Under the pieces are notes generated by a model, which was not told the origin of the DNA, did not search any database, and saw only the letters and a program-made list of their open reading frames with translations. 26,153 nt of DNA from Parvibacillus sp035426385 (GTDB lineage: Bacteria; Bacteroidota; Bacteroidia; Chitinophagales; Saprospiraceae). Location of the stretch: contig DAOLZQ010000041.1 in the NCBI GenBank assembly GCA_035426385.1, positions 1 through 26,153 on the forward strand, given 5' to 3'. Of the stretch, positions 6,682-14,997 are shown piece by piece. Positions within the stretch are counted from its first letter, which is position 1. Each line of letters begins with the position of its first letter. A program made the position numbers and the translations under genes.

Positions 6682-7971
6682 CTATCCCAAAGTTTTAAAT
6701 CGCTCGAGCGCACCTCTTTCGAGCATTTCACGGTCATCGGGATGCGCGATTGAGATCAATTCCTTAGCTCGCTGACGAAGATTCTTTCCATTCAGATTGA
6801 CTGCGCCATACTCAGTTACCACGTAGTGCACATGACCTCTCGTAGTTACCACACCTGCTCCTTGCTTGAGATAGGGAACTATGCGTGAGATGCCTTTATT
6901 AGTACGAGAAGTTATCGCGATGATGGGTTTCCCTCCTTCACTGAGCGCAGAGCCACGTATGAAATCCATCTGTCCGCCGATACCACTGTACTGATACATA
7001 CCAATCGAATCCGCACACACCTGTCCGGTCAGATCTATTTCGATGGCACTGTTAATTGCGACCATCTTCGGATTTTGCTTGATTACCGCCGGATCATTGA
7101 CATAGTCAATATCCATAAAATTAAAAGCCGGATTGTCATCTATATAATCGTATAATTTTCGAGAGCCGACTGCAAATCCAACCACACCAATATTGCGATG
7201 TATTTTTTTTAACTTATTGTTGATCACGTCTTTTTCATAAAGCGGCAGGATACCATCAGAAAACATCTCAGTGTGTAGGCCTAAGTTTTTATGGCTTCCC
7301 AAATTCTGCAGTACCGCATCCGGTATGGTACCAATCCCCAACTGCAGTGTACTACCATCATCAATCATCTCCGCGATAATATGACCAATCTTCATCTCAA
7401 CTTCTGAGATTTTACTCCCATAATTAATTTCAAAAAGAGGCGCTTCATGAAAGACCACTTTGTCGAAGCGTGAAGCATGGATCATGCCATCGCCATGAGT
7501 GCGGGGTACATTGGGATTGACCTGTGCTATGATTTTGCGCGCTACTCGGGTGGCTGTGCGAGAGATATCTACTGATGCACCAAGCGAACAATAACCGTGC
7601 TTATCAGGAGGCGAAACCTGTATGATGGCCACATCAATCGGCATAGTACCTCTGCGAAATAAATGCGGAATATCGCTTAGAAAAATCGGTATAAAATCAC
7701 TCCATCCTCCATTTACCCCTTTGCGGACCGGTTCAGAAACAAACAAGCTATTTACATGAAAGTGATCTTTATATTCCTCTTTTCCAATCTCAAACTCACC
7801 CTGAACGGTAATAGAAAGCACGTCAACATCACTCAGTCTGGACGACTGAGCAGCCAGCTCGGTGATTAGATAGTTTGGCGTCTGTGAGCCACCTTGTATA
7901 AAAATGCGCTCGCCACTTTGAATTATGCTCATTGCTTCCTCAGCGCTAACAAAATTTATGGGAATATTCAT
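6682..7971 (-). CDS. Acetyl-CoA hydrolase/CoA-transferase family protein (4-hydroxybutyrate CoA-transferase-like)
   Basis: A 429-residue protein from ATG at 7969-7971. An upstream TTG at 8013 would extend the frame, but it lies inside the -7 box at 8011-8018, so the ATG is preferred. Glu235 in HTEMFSDG is the expected catalytic glutamate that forms the glutamyl-CoA intermediate; GIGTIPDAV (about 212-220), YSGIGGQMDFIRG and the late TEYGAVNLNGKNLRQRA are signature blocks of the family. The enzymes move CoA between short-chain acids such as acetate, succinate, butyrate or 4-hydroxybutyrate, or hydrolyse acetyl-CoA. The donor and acceptor cannot be read from the sequence. It is probably monocistronic, with its own promoter upstream. 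Confidence 0.88.
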   Translation of the reverse strand: MNIPINFVSAEEAMSIIQSGERIFIQGGSQTPNYLITELAAQSSRLSDVDVLSITVQGEFEIGKEEYKDHFHVNSLFVSEPVRKGVNGGWSDFIPIFLSDIPHLFRRGTMPIDVAIIQVSPPDKHGYCSLGASVDISRTATRVARKIIAQVNPNVPRTHGDGMIHASRFDKVVFHEAPLFEINYGSKISEVEMKIGHIIAEMIDDGSTLQLGIGTIPDAVLQNLGSHKNLGLHTEMFSDGILPLYEKDVINNKLKKIHRNIGVVGFAVGSRKLYDYIDDNPAFNFMDIDYVNDPAVIKQNPKMVAINSAIEIDLTGQVCADSIGMYQYSGIGGQMDFIRGSALSEGGKPIIAITSRTNKGISRIVPYLKQGAGVVTTRGHVHYVVTEYGAVNLNGKNLRQRAKELISIAHPDDREMLERGALERFKTLG

Positions 7972-8010
7972 GTCATAAAATGTTTGTAAACCAAATAATA
8001 TATCAACATA

Positions 8011-8041
8011 CAAAGATAGTCTTGTAAGTTGATTAATCTAA
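8011..8041 (-). promoter_or_regulatory. Promoter of the CoA-transferase gene
   Basis: The minus strand has TATCTTTG (8011-8018), a perfect -7 box, preceded after 19 bp by TTAG (8038-8041), one mismatch from the -33 TTTG. Transcription would begin near 8004, about 33 nt upstream of the ATG at 7971. This rules against the longer TTG start. Confidence 0.65.
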
Positions 8042-8180
8042 CCTTTGAAGTCAATTCCAAAGATGATTAATCTCATGAAATCTTTAACCTCAGTCTTAAG
8101 AAACTTGATTTTGAGGAATTCAAAAAGTCATCGAGAAAATTTCCTGGTTGATCCCGGAGAAAAATACGATGAAGGGACTA

Positions 8181-8660
8181 TCACTTCTTTCTCACAAAAT
8201 TAAAAACATACTTTTCCTTTGGATTTTTTGGACCATCATCCACTACTGTTCGGATGTGATCCCCATCTATGCGAGTATAAGTGATCCGCTTTGGAAAGTC
8301 ATGCTCCGGATTCTCAGCCACAAAAGACTGATTGGTGTAGGAAGTAATCTTGAAAGGCACGGAAACTTTTTTATTCCGGTCCAAAACAGTGGGTATATAA
8401 AAATAGTAACCTTTCTCATATTTTATAACTGCCGTCTCACTGCTGATGATTTCATTTTTATTTTGGATCGACTGAGATGAGCTTTCCAGCCTACCCTTGG
8501 CTGAAGTCCAGCTCTCCTCAGATATATAGCCGTCCATCTGTGCTGCCCAGTCACCAATCAAAAAGCTAAATTGAGCCTCCGGCGATTTAAGTTTAGAGGT
8601 GGATTTACAAGCCACCAAACTCAGCATTGTAAATATTATAAGTGGTATATGGTACTTCAT
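8181..8660 (-). CDS. DUF6265-like lipoprotein
   Basis: A 159-residue protein with a hydrophobic leader and a lipobox ending at Cys18 (SLVAC), so it is likely lipidated after cleavage by signal peptidase II. The mature part has FLIGDWAAQMDGYISEESW near residues 33-51 and NPEHDFPKRITYTR near 118-131; the FLxGxW and NPEHDFP motifs resemble the DUF6265 family, a probable lipocalin-like beta-barrel of unknown ligand. Length fits the family. The gene is flanked by spacers of about 170 and 300 bp, so it is probably transcribed alone. The function is not known. Confidence 0.75.
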   Translation of the reverse strand: MKYHIPLIIFTMLSLVACKSTSKLKSPEAQFSFLIGDWAAQMDGYISEESWTSAKGRLESSSQSIQNKNEIISSETAVIKYEKGYYFYIPTVLDRNKKVSVPFKITSYTNQSFVAENPEHDFPKRITYTRIDGDHIRTVVDDGPKNPKEKYVFNFVRKK

Positions 8661-8783
8661 CGCAATGGAGAGTTTTACATCAAATTACAAATGGAGGCAT
8701 TTTGTTTTAAAAGGGCAGTGATTTAAATAAATGGTGCCCAACAATAACTTTTGGATGCTGGAGATATTGATGCTTAACAATGA

Positions 8784-8837
8784 ATACCTATAAGGTTTCA
8801 ATAACCTTATAGGTATAGATTTGAAGACCTGATAGGT
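8784..8837. repeat. Cluster of ACCT-NNN-AGGT palindromes forming a perfect 14-bp inverted repeat
   Basis: Arms 8784-8797 and 8803-8816 are exact reverse complements with a 5-nt loop. Each arm contains a smaller palindrome, ACCT-ATA-AGGT and ACCT-TAT-AGGT, and a third unit, ACCT-GAT-AGGT, follows at 8827-8837. The cluster sits between two minus-strand genes. There is no T-run directly after the stem on the minus strand, so it is a weak terminator at best. The form recalls REP-like intergenic palindromes in Bacteroidota. Confidence 0.8.
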
Positions 8838-8957
8838 ATAAATATAAAGCGAAAAAAAAATGTCTAAATAGACTTCTTAGCTATGGAGTCCACATGATTT
8901 ACAACCGGCTCTAGCTTAATTTTAATTCTCATTTTTAGTTAGCCCAGTTGTATAAGT

Positions 8958-11156
8958 TTATTTCTTTGCTTTATCCTTAGATTTTCCTTTACCCGTCTTA
9001 GGATAGACCAGTGTCATTTCATTGACCAAGTGTCCTGCTCCGGCGTATTTATCTATGATGAATAAGATATATCTGATATCCACCATGATATTGCGACAGA
9101 TGGTAGGATCATAATTTAGATCGCTCATAGTGCCTTCCCATACGCGGTCAAAATTGAGACCAATTATATTGCCATATGCATCAATGGCAGGACTACCACT
9201 ATTGCCTCCGGTAGTATGATTGGACGCGATAAAACAAACCGGCATTTTACCGTGATCAGCATATGGACCGTAATCTTTTCTATGATACAAGTCGATCAAT
9301 CGTTGTGGCACATCAAACTCGTAATCACCGGGAATATATTTTTCCATCACACCTTCCAGGTAAGTTTGTGTCTGATACTCTACTGCATCTCGGGGGTGAT
9401 AACCATCCACCTTTCCGTAAGTAACCCTGAGCGTACTATTTGCATCCGGATAAAATCTCTTATCTTTAAAGACTTCGAGCTGGGCCTGCATATATTCTTT
9501 CATCAGCTCTTCAAGTTTTTGATTAGAATCATTCGATTGATCTGAAATCTTTTCCTGATACATATCGATCAGTTGACGATAGAAGATATAGGCCGGATCG
9601 GTGGTGATGATATTAGTAAATTGTTCACTTGTGGCATTGCTCAATTGTCCGAGTGCGTCTGCTTTTAGGAAGATAGTTCCGTCATATAATGTCGCAACTT
9701 TATTCTTAAAATCATTGGTACCCGGTCGCATAGATTCATATGCAGGGAAGGAATAGTTTTGAGCCATTTTTTCCTCCGGCATTTCTACGATTGCAGCAAA
9801 TACTTCCTCATCCACTTTTGTCTCAAAATTTTTAAAAAACGAAGGCTGCCCGTCAAGGAAATTTTTTCGTGCTTTTTCATAATCGGCCGTATTATTAATT
9901 GCTATAGCTTTCAGTACCTTATCCGCTCTGGAGGCCTGCTGCAACAATTCGATGGTTCCCATTAGTTCTGAGACATAGATTTGAGGCACAGCCCATTCAT
10001 TCCCCAGCAGCACTTCAGTCTGCAGTGCAGGCAATACATCTTTGTACTTAGCATATAATACCGGATTAGCGGCGAGCAGTTTCTCATATTCTGCTTCATA
10101 GATTCTCTTTTTCCCTACCGCATCAGTTCTTTTTAATCCCTCCATTTCACCTTTCATCTTCTTCCAGTAATTGGCGATACCGGCTGCCTTCGAGATGTAT
10201 TTTATTTTGATTGCTTTATCCTGTTGCATGTATTTATTCATGATATTTAGTGCGCGCTCACGAATAGCAACACGAGCCGGATCTTTCAGATTCATCACTT
10301 GCTCTACTGAATTAGAAGGCAGATACTCGTCAGTACGTCCTGGGAAGCCAAAAATAAGGGTAAAATCATCTGCCTTGATTCCATCCATAGAAACGGGTAA
10401 GAAATGCTTCGGTTTATAAGGTACATTATCAGGTGAGTAATCTGCAGGACGGTTGTTTTTATCGGCATAAATCCTGAATAAGGAGAAATCTGCACAGTGC
10501 CGTGGCCAAACCCAATTATCGGTATCCATACCAAAATTGCCAATAGCTCCCGGAGGGGCGCCGACCAGTCTTACATCCCGATAAGTCTCAGTCACAAAAA
10601 GGTAGAACTGATTCCCTTTGAAGAAAGGTTTGATTTGGATATCCTGAGTCGTCTCTTTCGGATAGTCAGCACTGACTTTATTGATGTTCTTATCTATGAT
10701 AGATTGTTTTTCCTTATCGGTCATGCTATCATCGATTCCCGCCAGTATCCTGGTAGTTACATCTGCCATACTGACGATAAACATGACGGTAAGGCCCGGA
10801 TTAGACAGTTCTTGCTGACGGTTCATAGCCCAGAACCCATCATCTATATAGTTATTTTCAAGTGAAGAGTGGCGCTGTATCTGGCTGCGTCCACAGTGAT
10901 GATTAGTCAGAAGCAAACCCTCCGCACTGATGATCTCCGCGGTACAGCCTCCACCGAACTGTACGATTGCATCCTTCAGACTGCCCTTATTTACACTGTA
11001 TATATCTTCCGCAGACATCTTCATGCCCATTGCCTTCATCTCTTTTTCATTGAGCTGCTGAAGCAAGAGTGGCAACCACATGCCCTCACCTGCCCAGACA
11101 GCCATAGTGCGGGACAATAACACAAATAAAATAACGAATCGAAAAAACTTATTCAT
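8958..11156 (-). CDS. dpp11: S46-family dipeptidyl-peptidase, DPP11-like (Asp/Glu-specific)
   Basis: A 732-residue exported serine peptidase from ATG at 11154-11156, giving a signal peptide that ends near VWA|GEG; a longer frame to 11219 would put about 21 unlikely residues ahead of it. The chymotrypsin-like site is visible: His in TNHHC (about 86-87), Asp in HCADFS (about 223) and Ser653 in GGNSGSP. S46 enzymes release dipeptides from peptide N-termini in the periplasm. Arg671 in FDRVWEG lies 18 residues after the catalytic Ser, the same offset as Arg673 after Ser655 in Porphyromonas gingivalis DPP11; that Arg selects Asp or Glu at P1, whereas DPP7 has Gly there. The protein ends in an unusual lysine-rich tail (KTGKGKSKDKAKK) and has no T9SS domain. 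Confidence 0.92.
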   Translation of the reverse strand: MNKFFRFVILFVLLSRTMAVWAGEGMWLPLLLQQLNEKEMKAMGMKMSAEDIYSVNKGSLKDAIVQFGGGCTAEIISAEGLLLTNHHCGRSQIQRHSSLENNYIDDGFWAMNRQQELSNPGLTVMFIVSMADVTTRILAGIDDSMTDKEKQSIIDKNINKVSADYPKETTQDIQIKPFFKGNQFYLFVTETYRDVRLVGAPPGAIGNFGMDTDNWVWPRHCADFSLFRIYADKNNRPADYSPDNVPYKPKHFLPVSMDGIKADDFTLIFGFPGRTDEYLPSNSVEQVMNLKDPARVAIRERALNIMNKYMQQDKAIKIKYISKAAGIANYWKKMKGEMEGLKRTDAVGKKRIYEAEYEKLLAANPVLYAKYKDVLPALQTEVLLGNEWAVPQIYVSELMGTIELLQQASRADKVLKAIAINNTADYEKARKNFLDGQPSFFKNFETKVDEEVFAAIVEMPEEKMAQNYSFPAYESMRPGTNDFKNKVATLYDGTIFLKADALGQLSNATSEQFTNIITTDPAYIFYRQLIDMYQEKISDQSNDSNQKLEELMKEYMQAQLEVFKDKRFYPDANSTLRVTYGKVDGYHPRDAVEYQTQTYLEGVMEKYIPGDYEFDVPQRLIDLYHRKDYGPYADHGKMPVCFIASNHTTGGNSGSPAIDAYGNIIGLNFDRVWEGTMSDLNYDPTICRNIMVDIRYILFIIDKYAGAGHLVNEMTLVYPKTGKGKSKDKAKK

Positions 11157-11309
11157 AATAATTACTTTATATACTTCAATTTCGCCAAGATAATAATTTG
11201 AATGTAATCTTGAATGCAATCATGTACTAAAAGTGAGGTAATGTGCGATACTAGTAGAGGCCATTCCATCATTTGAATATTGTTAAGAAATGGGATGAGT
11301 AGATTTACA

Positions 11310-11317
11310 TACCTTTG
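11310..11317 (+). promoter_or_regulatory. -7 box of the PKD-cyclophilin gene
   Basis: TACCTTTG matches TAnnTTTG and ends 26 bp upstream of the ATG at 11344. No TTG lies at the usual spacing. The gene diverges from the DPP11 gene across a 187-bp spacer. Confidence 0.5.
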
Positions 11318-11343
11318 CGCACCAAAAAAAAACAACTTAAATA

Positions 11344-12228
11344 ATGCGATCAGTCTTATTATATATCTCACTCATCTTATTGATCTCCTCTTGTGCGCGC
11401 CCGATAGCACAATTCGCAACTACTGAAACTCAATACAAAGCACCCGCCACAGTTCATTTTACCAACACCTCGGCTAAAGCCAATACTTATACTTGGGATT
11501 TTGGAGACGGAATGACCACTACAGAGGTTAATCCTTCACATACTTATCTTCACAGTGGCAATTACAATGTAAAGCTAACTGCCGGAGATGGAAAAAAATC
11601 AGTAATAAAAACCAATATGATACATGTAGCACCACCAAGCAAATGCCTGGTGTATCTCGAAACAGATTTCGGCAATATGCTCATAGAGCTCTATGATGCC
11701 ACACCGTTGCACAGGGACAACTTTCTGAAGCTGGTAGAAAGCGGATTCTATAATGACCTCCTCTTCCACCGGGTTATCAATGGATTCATGATCCAGGGTG
11801 GCGATCCCAATAGTCGCAAGCCGGCAGCGGGTCAATCTCTAGGATCGGGCGGACCGGGATATACCATTCCTGCGGAATTTGTAGATACACTCTACCATCT
11901 TAAGGGCGCACTGGCTGCAGCACGGATGGGCGATGTTCAGAATCCGGAGAAAAAAAGTTCCGGCTCTCAGTTCTACATCGTACAGGGAGGGCCTGTAGAT
12001 GTGAGCACTTTGCATTCACAAGAAGCTCAGAAAGGATTTAACTATCCGAGTTCAGTTATCGAAGAGTACAAAACTATTGGTGGCACACCTCATTTGGATC
12101 ACGAATATACTGTCTTCGGACGAGTCATAGAAGGGATGGATGTAATAGATAAGATAGCTGCTCAACCTACCGGTGCCGGAAATAGACCCGTTAAAGACAT
12201 TAAAATGAAAATTACGGCCATCAAATAA
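11344..12228 (+). CDS. PKD-domain cyclophilin-type peptidyl-prolyl isomerase, lipoprotein
   Basis: A 294-residue protein. The leader ends in a lipobox with Cys17 (LISSC), so it is likely a lipidated envelope protein. Residues about 22-97 form a PKD domain, with TYTWDFGDG (about 48-56) and PSHTYLHSGNYNVKL (about 64-78). From about 100 to the end is a cyclophilin domain: FHRVINGFMIQGGDP (141-155, with the catalytic Arg143 and Gln151) and SGSQFYIVQGG (206-216). Cyclophilins catalyse cis-trans isomerisation of Xaa-Pro bonds, here presumably during folding of periplasmic or outer-membrane proteins. An insert near 218-255 is longer than in minimal cyclophilins. The gene is followed after 34 bp by the glucokinase gene, probably in one transcript. 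Confidence 0.9.
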   Translation: MRSVLLYISLILLISSCARPIAQFATTETQYKAPATVHFTNTSAKANTYTWDFGDGMTTTEVNPSHTYLHSGNYNVKLTAGDGKKSVIKTNMIHVAPPSKCLVYLETDFGNMLIELYDATPLHRDNFLKLVESGFYNDLLFHRVINGFMIQGGDPNSRKPAAGQSLGSGGPGYTIPAEFVDTLYHLKGALAAARMGDVQNPEKKSSGSQFYIVQGGPVDVSTLHSQEAQKGFNYPSSVIEEYKTIGGTPHLDHEYTVFGRVIEGMDVIDKIAAQPTGAGNRPVKDIKMKITAIK

Positions 12229-12262
12229 ATAAAATACCTATATTCATAGGAAAATATTTTCT

Positions 12263-13003
12263 ATGGAGAATCAGGTACTTGGTATTGACATTGGAGGGTC
12301 AGGCATAAAAGGTGCGATAATTGACATCAACACGGGTGAATTATTGACCGACCGGATCAAAATAAAGACACCCAAACCCGCTACACCTGAAGCCGTCGCC
12401 GATACGGTCCTGGAACTAGTCCAAAGACTAAACTATAAAGGACTGATTGGGTGTGGATTTCCCGCCATAATTAAAAATGGAGTTGCCAAATCAGCTTCCA
12501 ATATCGATAAAAGCTGGATTGATGTCGCAGTAGATGAAGTACTGAGTAGCAAGACCGGCATGAAGGTCTTTGTAGCCAATGATGCCGATGTAGCGGGAAT
12601 GGCAGAGCAAGCCTTTGGTCTGGTGAGTGGAGAGCCGGGTACAGTGATCGTACTTACTTTGGGTACCGGAATCGGAAGTGCACTATTCTATCATGGCATA
12701 TTGGTTCCCAATACTGAATTGGGTCATTTAAAGTTCAAAGGTGGAGTATTAGAATCGTATGCTTCAAATAAAACGAGAGAAGAGCTCGGGCTCGACTGGA
12801 AGACATATGGCACCCGCCTGAATAAAGCACTGCAGCACATAGAATTTCTATTCTCACCAAATCTGATGATCATTGGCGGAGGATTAGCCAAAAAATTTGA
12901 TGAATTCAAACCCTACTTACAACTACAAACGAAAGTGGTGCCTGCTAAATATGGCAATAATGCCGGCCTGATAGGTGCGGCATTATATGCTTATCGACAC
13001 TAG
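12263..13003 (+). CDS. ppgK: ROK-family polyphosphate glucokinase
   Basis: A 246-residue kinase. GIDIGGSGIKGA at 7-18 is the phosphate-1 loop, NDADVAGMAEQ at 106-116 holds the catalytic Asp107, LTLGTGIGSALF at 131-142 is the phosphate-2 loop, and ELGH at 152-155 is the sugar-binding segment. The cysteine-rich zinc motif of most ROK sugar kinases is absent, and the length and the GGSGIKGA form match polyphosphate glucokinases, which make glucose 6-phosphate from glucose using polyphosphate or ATP. The donor preference cannot be seen in the sequence. The stop codon lies 3 bp from the stop of the convergent oxoamine synthase gene, with no room for a separate terminator. Confidence 0.85.
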   Translation: MENQVLGIDIGGSGIKGAIIDINTGELLTDRIKIKTPKPATPEAVADTVLELVQRLNYKGLIGCGFPAIIKNGVAKSASNIDKSWIDVAVDEVLSSKTGMKVFVANDADVAGMAEQAFGLVSGEPGTVIVLTLGTGIGSALFYHGILVPNTELGHLKFKGGVLESYASNKTREELGLDWKTYGTRLNKALQHIEFLFSPNLMIIGGGLAKKFDEFKPYLQLQTKVVPAKYGNNAGLIGAALYAYRH

Positions 13004-13006
13004 GAC

Positions 13007-14263
13007 TTACTTACCTTCGCCGTAAAGTGCAAAGGCTTCCTGCTTATACTGTCCGTTGGCTAGTTTCTCTCTGATGGCTCCAAATGCCTCCAACGTCTGA
13101 TCAATATCTTCCTTACTATGAGAGGCTGTAGGTATCAATCGAAGAATAATCATACCCTTTGGAATGACCGGATAAGCTACCATGGAGCAAAATATGTGAT
13201 AATTTTCCCTAAGGTCTTTTACCAGCACCATTGCCTCCTCAATAGTTCCCTTCAGATATACAGGTGTAACACAGGAGTTGGTCTCGCCTATCTCAAAGCC
13301 ACCATCAAGCAACCCCTTCTGGAGATAATTTACATTTACCCAAAGTTTATCTTTTAACTCTGACGAATCACGCACCAAATCCAGGCGCTTCAGGTTACCA
13401 ATCACCAAGGGCATGGGCATGGCTTTAGCAAAAATCTGTGAGCGCATATTGAACTTCAAGAAGTCAATCATAAATTTATCACTGGCAATGAAAGCTCCGA
13501 TGCTTCCCATGCTCTTGGCAAAAGTGGAAAAATAGATATCTATTTCATCTTGAATGCCCTGTTCTTCTCCGGCACCCGCACCTGTCTTACCCAGTGTACC
13601 GAAGCCGTGGGCGTCATCCACCAGCAGTCGAAATTGGAATTCATCTTTCAAAGCCACAATTTCTTTCAACTTACCCTGATCCCCGCGCATACCAAACACG
13701 CCTTCAGTGATTACCAGGATACTACCCGTGGTGCCTTCCACCAGTTTCTGGGCTCTCTCTAGGTTCTTTCGAAGGCTGTCGAGATTATTGTGATCGTAGG
13801 AAAATCTTTTTCCGAGGTGCATCCGCACACCATCAATGATACAAGCATGGCTTTCTGAATCATATACAGCCACATCATGTCGAGTCAAGAGGCTATCTAT
13901 AGCAGACATGATGCCCTGATAACCATAATTAAGTAGGAAAGCAGATTCCTTACCCACGAAGTCTGCCAGTTCCTGCTCTAGTTGTTCGTGATATTTTGTA
14001 TTGCCACTCATCATGCGAGCCCCCATAGGATAAGCCAGACCCCAGGCTGAAGTAGCCTCAGTGTCTGCTTTGCGCACCTCCGGATGATTGGCCAGACCCA
14101 GGTAATTATTAATGCTCCAGTTGATTATATTTTTGCCCTGGAAGGTCATGTGAGGCCCCAGTTCTCCCTCTAGCTTTGGAAACATAAAGTATCCATCCGC
14201 TTCTTTAGCATATTTGCCCAACGGGCCCTGGTCGTGTTGACGTATTTTATCGAATAAATCCAT
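13007..14263 (-). CDS. PLP-dependent alpha-oxoamine synthase (serine palmitoyltransferase or cysteate acyltransferase-like)
   Basis: A 418-residue fold-type I PLP enzyme. INWSINNYLGLANHPEV (47-63), GARMMSGNTKYHEQLE (81-96), SESHACIIDG (136-145, with His139 stacking on PLP), VDDAHGFGTLG (215-225) and Lys250 in TFAKSMG, the Schiff-base lysine, are all present. The family condenses an amino acid with an acyl thioester: serine with palmitoyl-CoA (sphingolipids), cysteate with an acyl donor (sulfonolipids), glycine with acetyl-CoA, or alanine with pimeloyl-CoA. The sequence resembles the form found widely in Bacteroidota, where sphingolipid or sulfonolipid synthesis is the best guess; biotin or threonine genes that would argue otherwise are not adjacent. 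It appears to be transcribed alone. The choice between serine and cysteate is not settled. Confidence 0.82.
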   Translation of the reverse strand: MDLFDKIRQHDQGPLGKYAKEADGYFMFPKLEGELGPHMTFQGKNIINWSINNYLGLANHPEVRKADTEATSAWGLAYPMGARMMSGNTKYHEQLEQELADFVGKESAFLLNYGYQGIMSAIDSLLTRHDVAVYDSESHACIIDGVRMHLGKRFSYDHNNLDSLRKNLERAQKLVEGTTGSILVITEGVFGMRGDQGKLKEIVALKDEFQFRLLVDDAHGFGTLGKTGAGAGEEQGIQDEIDIYFSTFAKSMGSIGAFIASDKFMIDFLKFNMRSQIFAKAMPMPLVIGNLKRLDLVRDSSELKDKLWVNVNYLQKGLLDGGFEIGETNSCVTPVYLKGTIEEAMVLVKDLRENYHIFCSMVAYPVIPKGMIILRLIPTASHSKEDIDQTLEAFGAIREKLANGQYKQEAFALYGEGK

Positions 14264-14397
14264 AGTTGTATTTTTAAGATTCCGGATGCAAATATGAGAA
14301 AAGTTGACCGAACCTGAGAGGTAAGTATGCCATTACTCTTTCATCGGGACTATCCTTTTTATGAAACAAATCATAGAGCTTGAGCTAACATAGGGCC

Positions 14398-14429
14398 AAA
14401 AAAAAGCCGGAACTTTAGCCCCGGCCTTT
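14398..14429 (-). terminator. Rho-independent terminator of hup
   Basis: On the minus strand a GC-rich stem, CCGGC/GCCGG with an A/T extension past one bulged base (14403-14410 with 14421-14429), is followed by eight T residues (A-run 14398-14405). It lies 22 bp after the HU stop codon. Confidence 0.85.
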
Positions 14430-14451
14430 CTTTACTTTTTCAGAGAACTAA

Positions 14452-14733
14452 TTATTTTCCTGAAGCTACAGTATCAGACAAGCTTTTACCTGGCTTGAAT
14501 CTGGCTACCTTCTTAGCAGAGATTTTGATATCCTCACCTGTACGTGGATTACGTCCTGTTCTCGCACTTCTTTTGGAAACAGAGAAAGTACCGAATCCGA
14601 TAAGGGTAACTTTATCGCCTTTTTTCAGTGTAGTAGTAACTGCGTTTGTCATTGCGTCAAGAGCAGCGCCAGCCTGAGTTTTAGTGATCTTAGCAGACTC
14701 TGCCATTTTGTTGATCAAATCAGTTTTGTTCAT
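14452..14733 (-). CDS. hup: HU-family DNA-binding protein
   Basis: A 93-residue protein of canonical HU length. MNKTDLINKMAESAKITKTQ is the helical dimerisation part, GFGTFSVSKRSARTGRNPRTGE (about 46-67) holds the GF turn and the RNPRTG tip of the DNA-binding arm, and ARFKPGKSLSDTV (about 77-89) is the family C-terminus. HU bends and compacts DNA as a dimer. It has a textbook promoter and a strong terminator, so it is a single-gene unit, divergent from rpsT. Together with the H1-like protein at the left edge, two nucleoid-type basic proteins lie in this window, though not together. Confidence 0.95.
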   Translation of the reverse strand: MNKTDLINKMAESAKITKTQAGAALDAMTNAVTTTLKKGDKVTLIGFGTFSVSKRSARTGRNPRTGEDIKISAKKVARFKPGKSLSDTVASGK

Positions 14734-14774
14734 GATAGATTGATTTTGTATTTTAAAATATTATATTAGAGTTA

Positions 14775-14805
14775 CAAAGATATGTCAAAAGTCAACGCCT
14801 GCAAA
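14775..14805 (-). promoter_or_regulatory. Canonical Bacteroidota promoter of hup
   Basis: The minus strand has TTTG (14802-14805), a 19-bp spacer and TATCTTTG (14775-14782), a perfect match to the -33/-7 consensus read by the primary sigma factor in this phylum. The leader is about 35 nt. Confidence 0.85.
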
Positions 14806-14939
14806 CATTTCCGCTGATTTTTTTTGCAAATACATTGCAAATAGGGACTTTTCGGCGACTGAATCGAAAATATATCTCCTAACAAGCGGATATTGAAATA
14901 GTTGAAAGAAAAAAATGTGCTTCTTTATTTAAATAGTAC

Positions 14940-14967
14940 TTGCATTTATCAAAAAAGTTTACCTTTG
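14940..14967 (+). promoter_or_regulatory. Promoter of rpsT
   Basis: TTG (14940-14942), a 17-bp spacer and TACCTTTG (14960-14967) precede the rpsT ATG by 30 bp. It is divergent from the hup promoter with about 135 bp between them. Confidence 0.75.
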
Positions 14968-14997
14968 CATTCCTTTTGAACAATAAAAGAAAGTAGT

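Noticed and set aside
8011..8013. TTG start giving a longer CoA-transferase
   Set aside because: It lies within the perfect -7 box TATCTTTG, so it would not be in the mRNA; the ATG at 7971 also fits the family N-terminus.
8148..8480. Plus-strand open frame opposite the DUF6265-like lipoprotein
   Set aside because: The minus-strand frame has a lipobox and family motifs; the plus-strand one has none and is a shadow.
11157..11219. Upstream extension of the DPP11-like protein to 11219
   Set aside because: The extra residues would precede a clear signal peptide that starts at the ATG at 11156, so the longer form would spoil export.
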